Shown piece after piece: positions 50,280-61,969 of a stretch of DNA of 64,000 bases. The stretch is taken from positions 637,501-701,500 of the forward strand of contig JAQFVV010006474.1 of assembly GCA_028023455.1 (NCBI GenBank). Direction: 5' to 3'. How positions within the stretch are numbered: position 1 is the stretch's first letter; every line of letters starts with the position of its first letter. The position numbers were made by a program, and so were the translations under genes. Below the pieces are notes generated by a model. That model searched no databases and was not told where the DNA came from. It saw nothing but the letters and a program-made list of their open reading frames with translations. Source of the stretch: Epiperipatus broadwayi (lineage: Eukaryota > Onychophora > Udeonychophora > Euonychophora > Peripatidae).

Positions 50280-52955
50280 TAATACATCTCTCCCACTTCT
50301 TCCAAAATATTGCTACAAATGCTATGAACTAAAAATGATGGGGCCAAACTCATAAGAAGAGGACAATAGGATCTGAATATATGATTTATAATTATATATT
50401 TTCTAGCTATTAAAAAGATCTATATCTAATGAAATAAAACTTCTGTTAGAAAGATCACTTTTTCTGACAAGTGAAATATAGTCACATCCTATATGGATAA
50501 TCATGTTAAAATATTCTTTTTCAGTCTAATTATTATGTTTCTGTAAGAAAATGTTTAAATGGCATATGTGACTTAACAATAATTATTTAACGCTCACAAT
50601 TTAACTACCATAATACTATTAATAATAAACCAAAATCAAAATTAAAAATAAATTTCAAAACTTTTGTCAAATAAAATTGTATCTTGAAAAATATAAACTA
50701 AATGGAGAATCTTTAAGTTATGAATATATCTAGACTTGCCTAACTTTAAAGTTTTTAATAATAACTCTTTATCTTATGATTGTATCTCATACAGTGACAT
50801 GGGATTTTTGGGTCTCTGTGCAAAATTTCAAAAAAAGCTTTTTTTATCATTTATAATATATACTTGTATGCTTCTTGAATATATATTTATAATAAAAGAT
50901 TCTAAGTGAATGAGGAACCCATCTACCTTACCTTCATTTGCTTCATGATAGCTATGCCACTGATTCCATATTTTAGTCTAATCTTCAATCTTATTTGATG
51001 ATATGCCTTAATTTTATTGTATATTCTAGGATAATAAAATTCTTATATATAAAATCTCTAAATATTTGTCCATAATCCTGTCGAATGATATTCAAGTTGA
51101 ACATTTCTTTGTTAAAAGGCATATTTTTCAAGAAAAAAAATAATTATTTGTTCAAACATTAGTAAACTAACGTTTTTCCAAAGCACTTTATGCAAAGGAT
51201 GTAATTTGTTAAAGTAACTGATAAAAAAACAATTACCAAAATGATGGTATTTCCATAGGATAGGTACATTTCTGGATTCTAAAAAAATATAGTATTGGAA
51301 CAAAACTTTTTGAAAGAAAAAAACACTCTGAGAAAAATCAGTATATGTGCTTTTAACTACAGCACAAAACTGAATAGGTATAGCATTAAATGTGAAGAAA
51401 ATGTGATTACAGTATATAAATTCATGTTTAAAATGTGATATTTAATGAGGAAAGAAATAGATGTTATAATATCATATTTACATTTAGTTTTGGTTAGCAT
51501 ATAATTAAGGTTATGAAGTTTGATATCATGTAGTTTGCAACTCTATGTCATGCATGATTGAAATTTGTTAAAGCAAACAAAACTATTACAAAAATGTCAG
51601 CCTTTCCATAGACTTGGTACATACACTAGTATTTATATAAAAAGCAAATTGTAACAATATATATATATATATATTGTGTGTGTGTGTTAAAAGTATACTC
51701 AGTATAATTAATTTCATTTAACATATTTAAACTCTTGTTTTGGTATTTTTCTATTATTGTTAATATATATATATATATTAATAATAAAAATTAGGATGAA
51801 TATCGAAACACATATAGTCTATTTGAAATTCGAAACGTTTTATTAGATTAATGAAAAATTACCATAAAACATCAGTCACATTTATATCATCCTTTTACAG
51901 GTTTAGATTAGAGTTAGCTGAATTTTATTATTTTTACGATCACCCACAGGATTATCTTTTATGAAGGGGATTCACAATAAATGGCATTCTACTTTTAAGA
52001 GTATTTAGTAAATAGTATATAGTTATTTTAGATAGATTAGTAATAGTTTTGTGTTAATCTGGATAGGTCCTGAGTCCAAGGTTGCCATTTTCTTTTATGA
52101 TACAAAAATATTTTTTAAAAAATATATCTCCTATTGTTTTTTTTATAACATTCTTTAAAATGAAAACTTAGTCAGAAAGATATTTTTCACCTTTTTTTCT
52201 TAGAATGCAAAATAATTCTAGTTACTAAGTTTGCTTTGTTGCATGTGCATATCATTATAATACCTGTGAAATAAATTGATGAAATATGGTATTAAATTTG
52301 CTGTTTAATTAATATTATTTTATACTAGTATGTAAATTTCATTTTGACATTAATGGAATTATGAATTAATAGTGTAATATGATGATAGAATGTTTTTAGT
52401 CATATTATAAATTGAAATTTTATCTGTAAATGTCTCTTTTAATTTGATGATTTAATTCTATAAGATGTTATCTGCTCCATTAAATTGTATAATAGTTATA
52501 ACAGCAAACATTGTGTGCAACATTTGTAATGACTCACTTTCATATAGATTTTATATCTTATAAGTGTAAATATTAAGTATTTTTAAATTTAAAAAATTAA
52601 AAAGCCTTATATGTTTAGATTTAAATGGTTTTAAAATTTATATCAGCATGAGGAGTGATATAATAATCTTTACTTTCATAAGAAATTGATAATAATCATT
52701 AATATATTTAACTGAAGTTGATTGTGGTAGAAATGTAAGTGCAAAATACTTGACACTTATAAATAAAATTTTAATAATAAAATATATTAAATTATCAACA
52801 GAAGTTATTTAATAAAGATATTAAAACTAAGTTTTTAGTTCATGTTTAGAGGTTGTTTAAATTAAAGCTCGGCTTTGATGCTCTAAATATTTAAATGTTG
52901 ATTTTTATCATTTATTCTATAAATATATATAACCAATAGATCAAATTCATTCATT
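50280..52955. other. AT-rich stretch without recognisable gene
   Basis: TA and TG microsatellites at 51656-51690 and 51762-51780. No domain-bearing frame. Confidence 0.5.
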
Positions 52956-52959
52956 TACT

Positions 52960-53335
52960 TCAGACCACTCAAAGAAGTATGGAGAGGTGTATGTTGGGAG
53001 TAACAAGAAGAGATCGAAAACGCAATGTATGGGTAAGACAACAAACAGGTGTTACTGACCTTATTGAAAAAATTAAAAGATTGAAATGGAGTTGGACTGG
53101 ACATATTGCTAGAAGAGATGATAATAGATGGACAATTGAAATTTTAAACTGGATTCCAAGAGATTGTAAAAGACCCAGAAAGAGACCACATGTGAGATGG
53201 ATGGATGAAATAAGAAAATGTGCAGGGGTGTTGTGGAGAAGAGAAGCTAAAGATCGGAGAAGATGGATTAAACTTGAAGAGACCTTCATCCTGCAGTGGA
53301 TTGATAATGGTTGATGATGCTGATGATGATGAAAT
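52960..53335 (+). pseudogene. RTE-clade LINE C-terminal end with microsatellite tail
   Basis: An open frame of about 118 codons starts QTTQRSMERCMLGVTRRDRK and continues with KIKRLKWSWTGHIARR, DNRW, KRPRKRPHVRWMDEI and RRRWIKLEE to the stop at 53312. This is the conserved C-terminal domain of RTE-type LINEs. The short TGATGA repeats at 53311-53331 match the simple-repeat tails of this clade. The copy is 5'-truncated and the frame shown is still open, so it is fairly young. Its first 40 bases match the last bases of the minus-strand fragment ending near 43785. Confidence 0.88.
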
Positions 53336-54190
53336 AAACTAAGCACATATAATAATATATGCTAAAAGACAGGTAATATCATATGTCTTTTGAAGAGTTT
53401 ATTTACATTATATAATTCATTGGAAGTTCCAGCTATTTCCTGTTCAATTACATATAATGTGAGTTATTTATTATTTATTAATAAAAATAAATAACCAATC
53501 AAATGTTAAGGTTTAAACCAGTATGTTCCTCTATTTTATTATTAAATTATAAATTGTCATTCAGTGTAAGAATTTTCCAGACTAATATCTTCCTATACGA
53601 AATTTGCGCCTTGAATCTAAAAAAAATGATTGGTTATATCTCAAATAGATTTATTAATTTCAGATAAAAATAAGATTAATTGGTAAATAGTTCTCTACCA
53701 TGGAAAACTATTCCGTGTTCCAGCACAGAGGAATAATGTAAACCATTTTTGTCACATAAGACATTTGGTGAGTGATGAGAATTTGAACCCTAACATTATA
53801 AGTATATAATTGAGTACAACAGTTTTTAAATAGCCTACTATAAGATAAAAGGTTCTTCAGCTGCCCCTTTATAAAGAAACAGGAAAAAATGATTTATCAA
53901 AATTATCATTTCTGAATGATGTGTTTGAATTATTTTCCATCCTCATTTAATTCTCTAGTTCAAAGATCTAGTTACTCTTTTGCCAACCAAAATTGGATAG
54001 GTAAATGAATTAATTAGAGTTGTCTATTTAAAAGAAAATTTCTTAAGTTTGTTTTCAACCTGAGAATTTTTTTTAGTGTTATTCAGCTTTGATTTGATCC
54101 CAGATTAATATGCATGACAGTATTATATGTTGACATTATAATATAAGAATCCTTATATAAAAGTGTGTGCATATATATATGTATATCAGT
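53336..54190. other. AT-rich stretch without recognisable gene
   Basis: Nothing recognised beyond a lone B-box-like GGGTTCAAATTC on the minus strand near 53785 without an A-box partner. Confidence 0.5.
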
Positions 54191-54199
54191 AGGTTAGGG

Positions 54200-54705
54200 C
54201 AGTGTTCTTCAACCCTTGGTCCGTGGACCGGTGTCGGGCTGCAGAAGTTTTTAACCGGTCCGTTGTCGATAGTCTGGCAGAAAAGGTTGTAATAACAAAA
54301 TAATAAGAGTTTAAACTTTTAATTAATATAAACAATTTTTATTTATTTTTTCATCTCATTTTTACCCAATTAAAAAAAAAGAAACAGAATGAAAACAAAA
54401 TCTAATCAATCATACATAAATTAATTTGTTTTGCTAATTATCACAGATGTTTATGGGGGGGGGGTGAATTAAATTTTTTATTACTTTTCTAAAAAAATTT
54501 AAATAAAAAAAAAGTTTTTTATTATACATATATAACTGCATTTTGTATCTTTAACATTGTTGTTTTGATCAGTTATAACAATTATGCTCATCTAAGGATA
54601 TGCAGTTTACATCTTTAAGAAAACTTATCTATAGACTTCTGCTGGTCCGCGAAACCTTATCCTTATTTTTACCATCTGCAGGTGTGAAAAGGTTGAAGAC
54701 CATCG
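54200..54705 (+). mobile_element. hAT-type MITE, copy 2, with near-perfect 8-bp target duplication
   Basis: Same family and orientation as 40317-40807, highly similar throughout, including the ATAAACAATTTTTATTTATT block and the G run. Terminal repeat CAGTGTTCTTCAACCCTTGG at the start; at the end GGTTGAAGACCATCG has a swapped final triplet. Flanks GGTTAGGG (54192-54199) and GGCTAGGG (54706-54713) differ by one base. No transposase. Confidence 0.9.
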
Positions 54706-55455
54706 GGCTAGGGTATTAAGTAGTCTTTTGAAAAATGATGAGTTGTCTCAAAACAGTCTATTAGTAAAATAAATCATGATTATCTAATAAAACAATGTCC
54801 TCAGCTTTCCTATTGTATTCTATATTATCCATATCAAGAAAAAATATTATCTGGGTAATTTGAAAAAGTGGTTGTGAAGTTAGACCCAAGAGCCAGTGAT
54901 ACTTGATTGATTTAAAGGGTTGCTTTTCAATAATCCTCAAGTATCCATATTATTCTATGAGTATATTCCCCCCCCCAAAAAAAAAAAATTATATTAATCT
55001 ATAGTGATATTCTTTTTAGAAATTAACTAATCTATTGCATATGATAAATATCCATGTTCTACTAGTTGGGCTCTCCATTGAACATTCTCATGGATGACAA
55101 TAGAAAAAAAGATCATGGTCTTTTAAAAAAAACATTGATGTATTATTTTAATGGTTCATTTGCATTTATAATGATCTAGGCATCAGATCGTGTCAAAAAC
55201 TTCATAATATTTATAATCAAAATTAGTATTTTATATATCACTATTAAAAATTTAATATGTAGTTATTCTTATTTGGAGAGGGGAATAGAATTACTCTGAA
55301 CAATTTAGATCAGTCAGATTTGTTAGTGATCCTACACTGATCTTATATAATTGGATAAATCTGTATACTTATGAAGACCATTTACACCTATGCATGCAGG
55401 GTCTATGATTCATGTTGCTTTTTAATCAATAAGAATCTGAAATATAGTGTAATGT
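54706..55455. other. stretch without recognisable gene
   Basis: AT-rich, with a C run followed by an A run at 54968-54988. No gene. Confidence 0.5.
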
Positions 55456-55457
55456 AA

Positions 55458-55545
55458 TGCCAATGTGATGGACTCAAGGAGTTAAGCTTCCTGGATTGAA
55501 GATCAGTTTTTTACTTGTGGTGTTCAAATACCATGTGACCACCCA
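55458..55545 (+). mobile_element. tRNA-like retropseudogene or SINE head (long variable arm type)
   Basis: A-box-like TGGACTCAAGGAGTTAAG, an anticodon arm CTGGA-TTGAAGA-TCAG (one base short), an extended variable region, and a B box GTGTTCAAATACC. The 3' strand GTGACCACC has no proper 5' partner. It resembles a decayed type II tRNA, followed by a short A run. Confidence 0.45.
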
Positions 55546-55589
55546 AAAAAACCATTCGATTAAATATTCAAAACAGCTTAAACCATAAA

Positions 55590-56060
55590 TGACTTCCAAG
55601 ATGCATTTTATGCTAGAACAGCACTCATAAGTTGACCCAGGGTCACCATCTCATATATATATATTACATGTTGTGTTCAATATTTATTAATAGTAAATTG
55701 TTACATTTTGATTTATAAGTGCCAAATTTACTCTACCCACAACTTTACCACAATCTACTCCAGATAAATAACTTAATGATTAACACTAATCAATTATTAA
55801 ACTAGAGATTAACTCTAGCTCAGATATAAATCTTAATCATCAGTTACAGATTAATATATCTATTTTTAATCAAACACACACATGTGGAATAAATTAACTT
55901 TATTTCTCTTTTTTCATGTGTAATATTTTTATAGATATAATTCATAACCTCCAATTCACCCCTCGTTCTTGAAACATACGACAAATGACCTCTAAGGTGC
56001 TATTCATGCTGAACTAGCTACACTGCTTAATTAAACCAAAAGATATAACATAAGTCTACC
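55590..56060. repeat. pieces of a dispersed non-coding repeat
   Basis: TTCCAAGATGCATTTTATGCTAGAACAGCACTCATAAGTTGA, then AAACTAGAGATTAACTCTAGCTCAGATATAAA, then CTAAGGTGCTATTCATGCTGAACTAGC resemble pieces at 35543-35760, 36110-36145 and 39850-39930. Family borders not resolved. Confidence 0.4.
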
Positions 56061-56835
56061 AGGTGTTGAGCGCCCTTAATTATTGAATAGTTCTAGTATT
56101 CCTATTCTATTGTGAGCTATATAGAATCTTTAATGACTTAAGAATACTTTCTTTTATAAACGTTATTTATTTTGTAATAGTCAATGTTTTATAAGTGTTA
56201 CATATAGTATTTTACACGTATATACTTCTCCCTGCTTTTATCAAAAAGGAAAATTGTCAATATTTTATTATTGTACATTTTTATTGCTATATTGTGTAAA
56301 TAATGTAACTAACTACTAAAGAAATCGGAAAATCAAGATAACTCAGAAATACAAAAGTAACGGAAGTAAATTAAAAAAAAAAAAACCTTTCAATTCAAAA
56401 CAAAATACTGATTGTATATTTTAGGAAAAGTCATAAAATGAAAACAATTCTTAAGAATTGATTTCTTTAGTATTCTTTAAAGTATTATAAATAAATGTGT
56501 ATAAGACATAAATTTTTATATATGTGTGTGCGTGTGTTCACGTTTAACATGTATATATAATTTTTAGAGATACACACATATATATAACTAATTTTAAGTA
56601 GTTCTACGGCAGGTCTCTCTGTATCAAATTTTAAAGATATACTATAGAGTGGTTTAAATTTCCTGCGAAATACACTTTTGATGATTTTACGCAATTTACC
56701 AATCATAATTGTGCTATAATTGTGATGTGAAATATCGAAAGTGTACTTTTCACAAAATTTGAACTATAAAAATCTCTAATTTATCATTATATGTGTGTGT
56801 TGGTATAAATAATTGTAAGTATGTAAGTATTATAT
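56061..56835. other. AT-rich stretch without recognisable gene
   Basis: Nothing recognised. Confidence 0.5.
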
Positions 56836-56837
56836 AT

Positions 56838-57306
56838 ATGAAAAACAAAAGTTAAATTCATGTAACTTGCTATCACTTGTATTTATGATCAATAGATGGC
56901 GTTTTACCAAAAACACCGAACAAGTGTAAATTTGTTTACATAAACGACAAAAGAGTCAGCATTCACTATCTCTTTCGTTTGCCCACCCTCATATCAGCTG
57001 ATTTCAAGCTAATTTGCTATCATCAGTGAAGGATAGAGTTAGAAACTAGATCTAAACACTGACTCCAAGTGATTATGCAAACAGTTTCTATCAGTTTGCA
57101 AGCATGAATTTTTCAGACCGATAAAGTCTTCAAACTCAGCCTAACAAGCCAGATAGCTACATGGGTCTGATCTCAGTTCAGTTTCACCACATAGTCAAAG
57201 CCTCTGCAATATATATATATCATTGCAAAAACCTTTAAAGGTACATTTATGAAAAACAAAAACAAGTTAAATTCACGTAACTTGCTATCACTTGTATTTA
57301 TGATCA
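56838..57306 (-). mobile_element. retrozyme-like unit between direct repeats
   Basis: A segment of about 55 bases (GTTAAATTCATGTAACTTGC, TATCACTTGTATTTATGATCAATA) occurs at 56850-56894 and again at 57263-57308 in the same orientation, about 410 bases apart. Between the two lies a sequence less AT-rich than its surroundings, with a well-formed hammerhead on the minus strand and no coding frame. A partial tandem copy of a unit of about 410 bases with one ribozyme would look like this. The unit is different from the 17977/36762 family. Confidence 0.5.
56986..57032 (-). ncRNA. hammerhead ribozyme candidate, type I, complete core
   Basis: Minus strand, 57032 down to 56986: stem I CCTTCA (57032-57027) pairs with TGAGGG (56991-56986), six pairs with one T-G. 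The core CTGATGA (57026-57020) is exact. Stem II TAGC-AAATTA-GCTT gives three pairs plus a U-U next to the core. GAA (57005-57003) is followed by stem III ATC-AGCT-GAT with A-U closing, and A at the cleavage position. Every conserved core base is present. The U-U at the base of stem II is the only weakness. Confidence 0.62.
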
Positions 57307-57309
57307 ATA

Positions 57310-58430
57310 CAGAAACCAGTAGAATACTTAACAAACATACCATAAGAAATAAGCTGGAGAGTTCATGCTTATAGTTAGTCAATATTTTTCAATGAATTTA
57401 CAAATATTTAAGAAGATGCTTTGGATCTCAAATACGAGCATATATTTAGCTTTCTTTATTTTCATGCATTGATTTTCCAAACAGCACAATCTTTATCTAA
57501 ATTCAGATCCTATTTCTAAGCATTTCTATTATTTATTTTGTTCTTCAAGAATTCACAGCTATATTTTTCCTTGAATCTCTTTATTTATATCACCATCATT
57601 GGTCATTCCAATATATTATTTTATCTTTAAATATATTCCCAATTCAATTTCACTTTTTAATTTTTCAGTAAATCTTAATTCATTTGTTTTTTGTAACATT
57701 CTGCATTTTTTACTTTTGTTTATTGGTACTTTTTTTGTTAATCCATATCTCTAGAACTTTCTTTTTTGTCTACATGCCCACATCTTTGCTCTATATAAAG
57801 ATAGTCTTCAAACAAAATATTTTGCAAGTTTCCTTTTTGAATTCTAACTTCCAAAGAATGCAGAAATACTTAAAAAAAATTTAAGATCTCTTTTTATATG
57901 TGTTGTTTAGCTTGCTCTATTTTTTAGTCTGCTAGAATAAAATCTTGATAACTGATTACTTACCCACTCATTAATTTCCAATCTAATTGAAATTTGCATC
58001 CACAAATTAAGAAAAAAATTAGTGGAAATTTTAAATTTTTATTTTATTTTTTATTGTAATTTAGACCTGAATGATTTGTGAAAATGGAACAACTGATTAT
58101 TCTAATATATTTTTATTTAACTTAGTCTGCTTTTAGCCTCTTTTAAAAGATAAAACCTAATTTAAATAAATTAATCTCATTTTAATAATTCAGTAATACA
58201 TATATAAACCAAAAAGTAGCATATGAAAAAAAAGTTTTAAAGAGATGATTTTATTTACATAAATTCACTAAAAATAAAAAATAAATTTTCATCACTTTAC
58301 AAATAAAATTATGAGTATATACTAAGCTATTGAATGTTAAATTATAACTCTTTCTGGTTATTTTTTAAACCATACAAGCCACTTGATGGCGCTTTACACT
58401 CTTTAATACACATAAATATACTGTTACCTG
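57310..58430. other. AT-rich stretch without recognisable gene
   Basis: Nothing recognised. Confidence 0.5.
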
Positions 58431-58434
58431 GCTG

Positions 58435-58885
58435 TCCTTGATTTATTGTCTGATTTATGGTATTACCAAAAAAATTATTTTACATTAATTATTGTCTCAT
58501 TTCTTTATTGTCTGATGTCTGGTATTATATTTATATCAACAACAAATTAAGTCTACATTAATTTATATACTTAGTTTTTATTAAAAATGAACAAGTTTTT
58601 TTTTTTTAAATTTAAAAACACACTTTTACTTTAATAACATTACTGTGTTGGAATTTTTTTGTATTTGTTGTCCAATTTTACATATTCTTTTGAAAATAAT
58701 TAAAAATAAATAATACATGTATAAATTAATTGCTGTACTTCTTTTGGATTGAAAACAAAGGATAAATTAATTTATCTACTTATTTATTATTGGAGACGAA
58801 CAAGTTCTTTTTTCTTTTGTCATTTTGAAACATGCTATTACTTTAATAATGTTACCATGCCATTTTTCTTTTATTTAATTGTGTG
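58435..58885. repeat. diverged tandem repeat, period about 215 bp
   Basis: ATTAATTTATATACTTAG, GAACAAGTTTTTT, CTTTTACTTTAATAACATTACTGTG at 58555-58650 recurs as AATTAATTTATCTACTTA, GAACAAGTTCTTTT, CTATTACTTTAATAATGTTACCATG at 58765-58860. An older copy (TTGTCTGATTTATGGTATTA) precedes it. Confidence 0.6.
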
Positions 58886-59460
58886 ATTTCTAGGTCAGGA
58901 AGAGGGAATATGGCAGTGCATAGTGCTGAAATGTGCAGGGGAACTGATGATTTTGATGATCTGAAGGATTATCCAATAGATGCAGTAGCAATGCAACTTC
59001 ATCTATTTGTTTTGTCTTGTATGTGTTCTCACACAAAGCTGATTTTTCACATGAATTCTCTGCAATGGTGCTTGTCCCTACCCTTTTACAATTGTTAAAA
59101 ACATTGAAATTTGTGTAAGGAAGCATGGCAACACATTTAAATTATTACTATGTAATACTACAGCAGATATGGGGTAGGATTATTACTTGTAATGTACATT
59201 TCAAGTGATATGGCCAGTTGATTTCTAGACACCCTCACATGATATGGTAGCACTCTGCGAACTGTGTGCAATTGCAGAGTTTCACGAAGCACATCAATGG
59301 GCCATAAGATTCGTGTGCAATGACATCTAGGCCTGCTAACAGCTAATATGAACAGAACTGTTCTAGAAGCCATATGTTTGGCTTTGTAAACAGCATTTTT
59401 ATGTGTTCTGGCACATAAAAAGTGCCATCAGACAGCTTGTATGATTAAAAAAAAGTACTA
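58886..59460. other. less AT-rich stretch of unknown nature
   Basis: Relatively G/C-rich for the window, with short frames on both strands but no recognisable domain. GTTCTGGCACATAAAAAGTGCCAT near 59408 contains a small inverted repeat (GGCAC/GTGCC). Origin unknown. Confidence 0.4.
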
Positions 59461-60280
59461 CCTTCTTTCTTGATCAGAAGCCCATAAAATTTGAGAGAAA
59501 ATGAAACTATTATCATCAAAAATGGAAATCAATGCAGTCCATTACCTATTTTTTTCATATAAATTATAATAAATATATATTATTAATAATAATACATAAA
59601 AAGCCTTTTGGCACCATATTTTTGTGTCTTTTTTTTTTAATGTTAAACATATATTTTAACATGAACCAATTTATAGTACAGTTAGAAGGTTATCTACAAT
59701 GGAGATAAAATAACAACAACAAGAAAGTAGAACATGAAAAAAAACAGAATAAATTATGATACTGGGATTCAATAAAAGTTAGAAAAATTGTCTACATAAT
59801 ATAACAATGTAGAGAACAATTAAAACATACTCTGTAAAATATTATATACATTATCTTTTTATATAATTTCCTGTTCATTTTGAATTGATCAGTCATTAAA
59901 TAAATTTATTGTACGTTTTGATTCATATTTTTTTTCTTTTTGGATTTTAATGTAATTTAAATACTTTTTTTAGATTCTACTTTATGTGCCTATTCTTAAT
60001 GGATGTATAAAGAAAATTATCATCTCATAGATTTATTGCTTTTGTTATGCTCTTTGGCTTTTACTTCTGTTTTCCTATATAATCATTGAAAATCATACTA
60101 TAATGGTCACACTATAAAACTAATGGTGACCATTGCAATAAGATTCATTTGAGTCATACAGGAAAACAGTTACAGCTAAGAGCCAAAAAACAGATACAAT
60201 TAATAGGATTGATGATAAATTTGCTTTAAACATTCATTACTCTACATATAATAATAAATAGATGCTACAAAAATATTAAA
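59461..60280. other. AT-rich stretch without recognisable gene
   Basis: Nothing recognised. Confidence 0.5.
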
Positions 60281-60283
60281 TCT

Positions 60284-60540
60284 TTAAAGTACATTAAAGA
60301 TCCAAGGTGTGAATTCAGTAGATTCATTTACACTCCAGTTAATATAATTTACTACACATTCCATTTGTTTTACCCATCTTCTATGCTCATCCTCTAAGTA
60401 AGTCCTAAACAAACATCCTAGCTCCAACATTATATGTATGGGTCCTAGTGTTATATATATATTTTTCAATTTAGGTTTATAAAGGGGTCGTACAATTTGT
60501 TTCATATCCACTTTTGTTATCTGTATTTTTTTATATTAGC
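60284..60540 (-). pseudogene. Ty3/Gypsy integrase C-terminal fragment, copy A
   Basis: The minus strand reads MLELGCLFRTYLEDEHRRWV, then VNYINWSVNESTEFTPWI. LGRxFRTYC-x2-H-x2-W and N-x2-H/NEST-GFTP are the conserved last part of the Gypsy integrase catalytic core. A frame of about 75 codons is all that remains. It duplicates part of the fragment at 60888-61150 with close identity. Confidence 0.75.
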
Positions 60541-60887
60541 CTGGGTGCTCTCATCATTGAAATGATTATCCCTAGGTTTTTATTTAGTGTTGTCTCCCTT
60601 CTCTTTCTCCTTCTATAATCTGCATTTGATAATTATCTGACTTTTATAGTTGACCAAAATACAGTTTAAGAATGCAAGCATTATATTTATTTCATTTTCC
60701 CATTTATATTTCTCCAGAATGCATTTGGACCTGTTTGTTTTATTATAGTAAATCATCCTTTGTATGATTTATAGAATTTATGGCATTTGTTTTGGAGTTG
60801 TTTACTAAGGTTATGGGTTTTAATAAAAATCTTGTCTTCTGTTTTGAATTGGTAGCTATTTTTCTTTCTGTTTTTATTTCTTAGCTC

Positions 60888-61150
60888 TTATTTATTTATT
60901 AATCTTTGATATGCCTTTTGTATATCATATTTTATATCAGTCTGGTTGGGTTTAATTGGAGGTTGATAATTCTTAAATAAATTTGGAATTGCTTTATTGA
61001 AATGTAATTTAATAGATGTGAATCCAGTAGATTCATTCACACTCCAGTTAATATAATTTACTACACATTCCATTTGTTTTAATCATCCTCTATGCTCATC
61101 CTCTAGGTAAGGCCTAAACAAACATCCAAGCTCTGGCATTACATGTTCAC
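60888..61150 (-). pseudogene. Ty3/Gypsy integrase C-terminal fragment, copy B
   Basis: The minus strand repeats the ECVVNYINWSVNESTGFTS block of copy A and continues past it with IKLHFNKAIPNLF and a basic tail (IQKAYQRLINK). The upstream LFRTYLEDEH-type part at 61085-61150 is frame-shifted. It and copy A lie in the same orientation about 730 bases apart. Confidence 0.72.
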
Positions 61151-61655
61151 AAGGATTTGATTGTGGATTTCTAATGGAAGTGAACACATTTTATTTAAAT
61201 ATAAATTAATAAATTAATTAACTTAATAATAAATAAGAATTCTGTCTTGTCATAAGTAAATGAATTTAATATGAAGAACAATAAAATCTTATGTAAAATA
61301 AAATAATGAATGATTAAATAGATGAGTCAGGAATTTAACAAGACAAATTTAAAATAGACATAAAATTAATAACATCTAATTTTTTTTATTAGGTAGGAAA
61401 AGTTTTAAAATTACATTAAAAAGACAAGATATAGCATGATATCCTATGATAAATAATCCCCCTTAGTAAATAGGGAATAAACAAACTTATAACCAAGATA
61501 AAATTCATGATTACAAGAAGCAGAAAAAACTTTATCAAAACAATAATGAAATGAGTTGAAAAAGTACAAAATATTAATGTTAATAATGAAAAAGATATTA
61601 TGAATATTGAAATGAAAATATTCACTGATCCAATTATCAGGAATTATTATGATTA
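61151..61655. other. AT-rich stretch without recognisable gene
   Basis: Possible LTR or UTR sequence of one of the adjoining Gypsy relics; no proof. Confidence 0.4.
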
Positions 61656-61659
61656 AGAG

Positions 61660-61920
61660 TAAACTATTCTACACAAACTCCCATTCCTGGTGAATCAATG
61701 CCTCAAACTAAGGTTACACTCAATGAAGTGTCTCAAATAACTATACTCAAAATAGCACAGACTACAACATATACAATGACTATAGAACAAATGTTCCAAA
61801 CCATCATAAATATGAATTAAATGAAAAAAGAAATTATCCAAAATATGGAAAATTTAGAAGAAAACTTGAAAAGTAATATGGAAAATGTTAAATCAGAATT
61901 AATTATACTAATATAATTAT
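61660..61920 (+). pseudogene. gag-like remnant, second copy
   Basis: Translation gives IPGESMPQTKVTLNEVSQIT, MTIEQMFQTIINMN, a stop, then a coiled-coil-like MKKEIIQNMENLEENLKSNM. It matches the gag-like remnant at 2960-3300 in order and content. RT-region sequence starts about 50 bases later, so most of gag and protease has been deleted. Confidence 0.55.
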
Positions 61921-61969
61921 ATGAATTATAATATTATAATTATTTTTTGAAGAATGCCGCAGAAAAGGG

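Noticed and set aside
52969-53346. 125-codon minus-strand frame
   Set aside because: Antisense shadow of the RTE C-terminal frame, which has clear family motifs on the plus strand.
58883-59126. Overlapping 71- and 78-codon frames on opposite strands
   Set aside because: No recognisable motif; sense and antisense frames over a less AT-rich patch are expected by chance.
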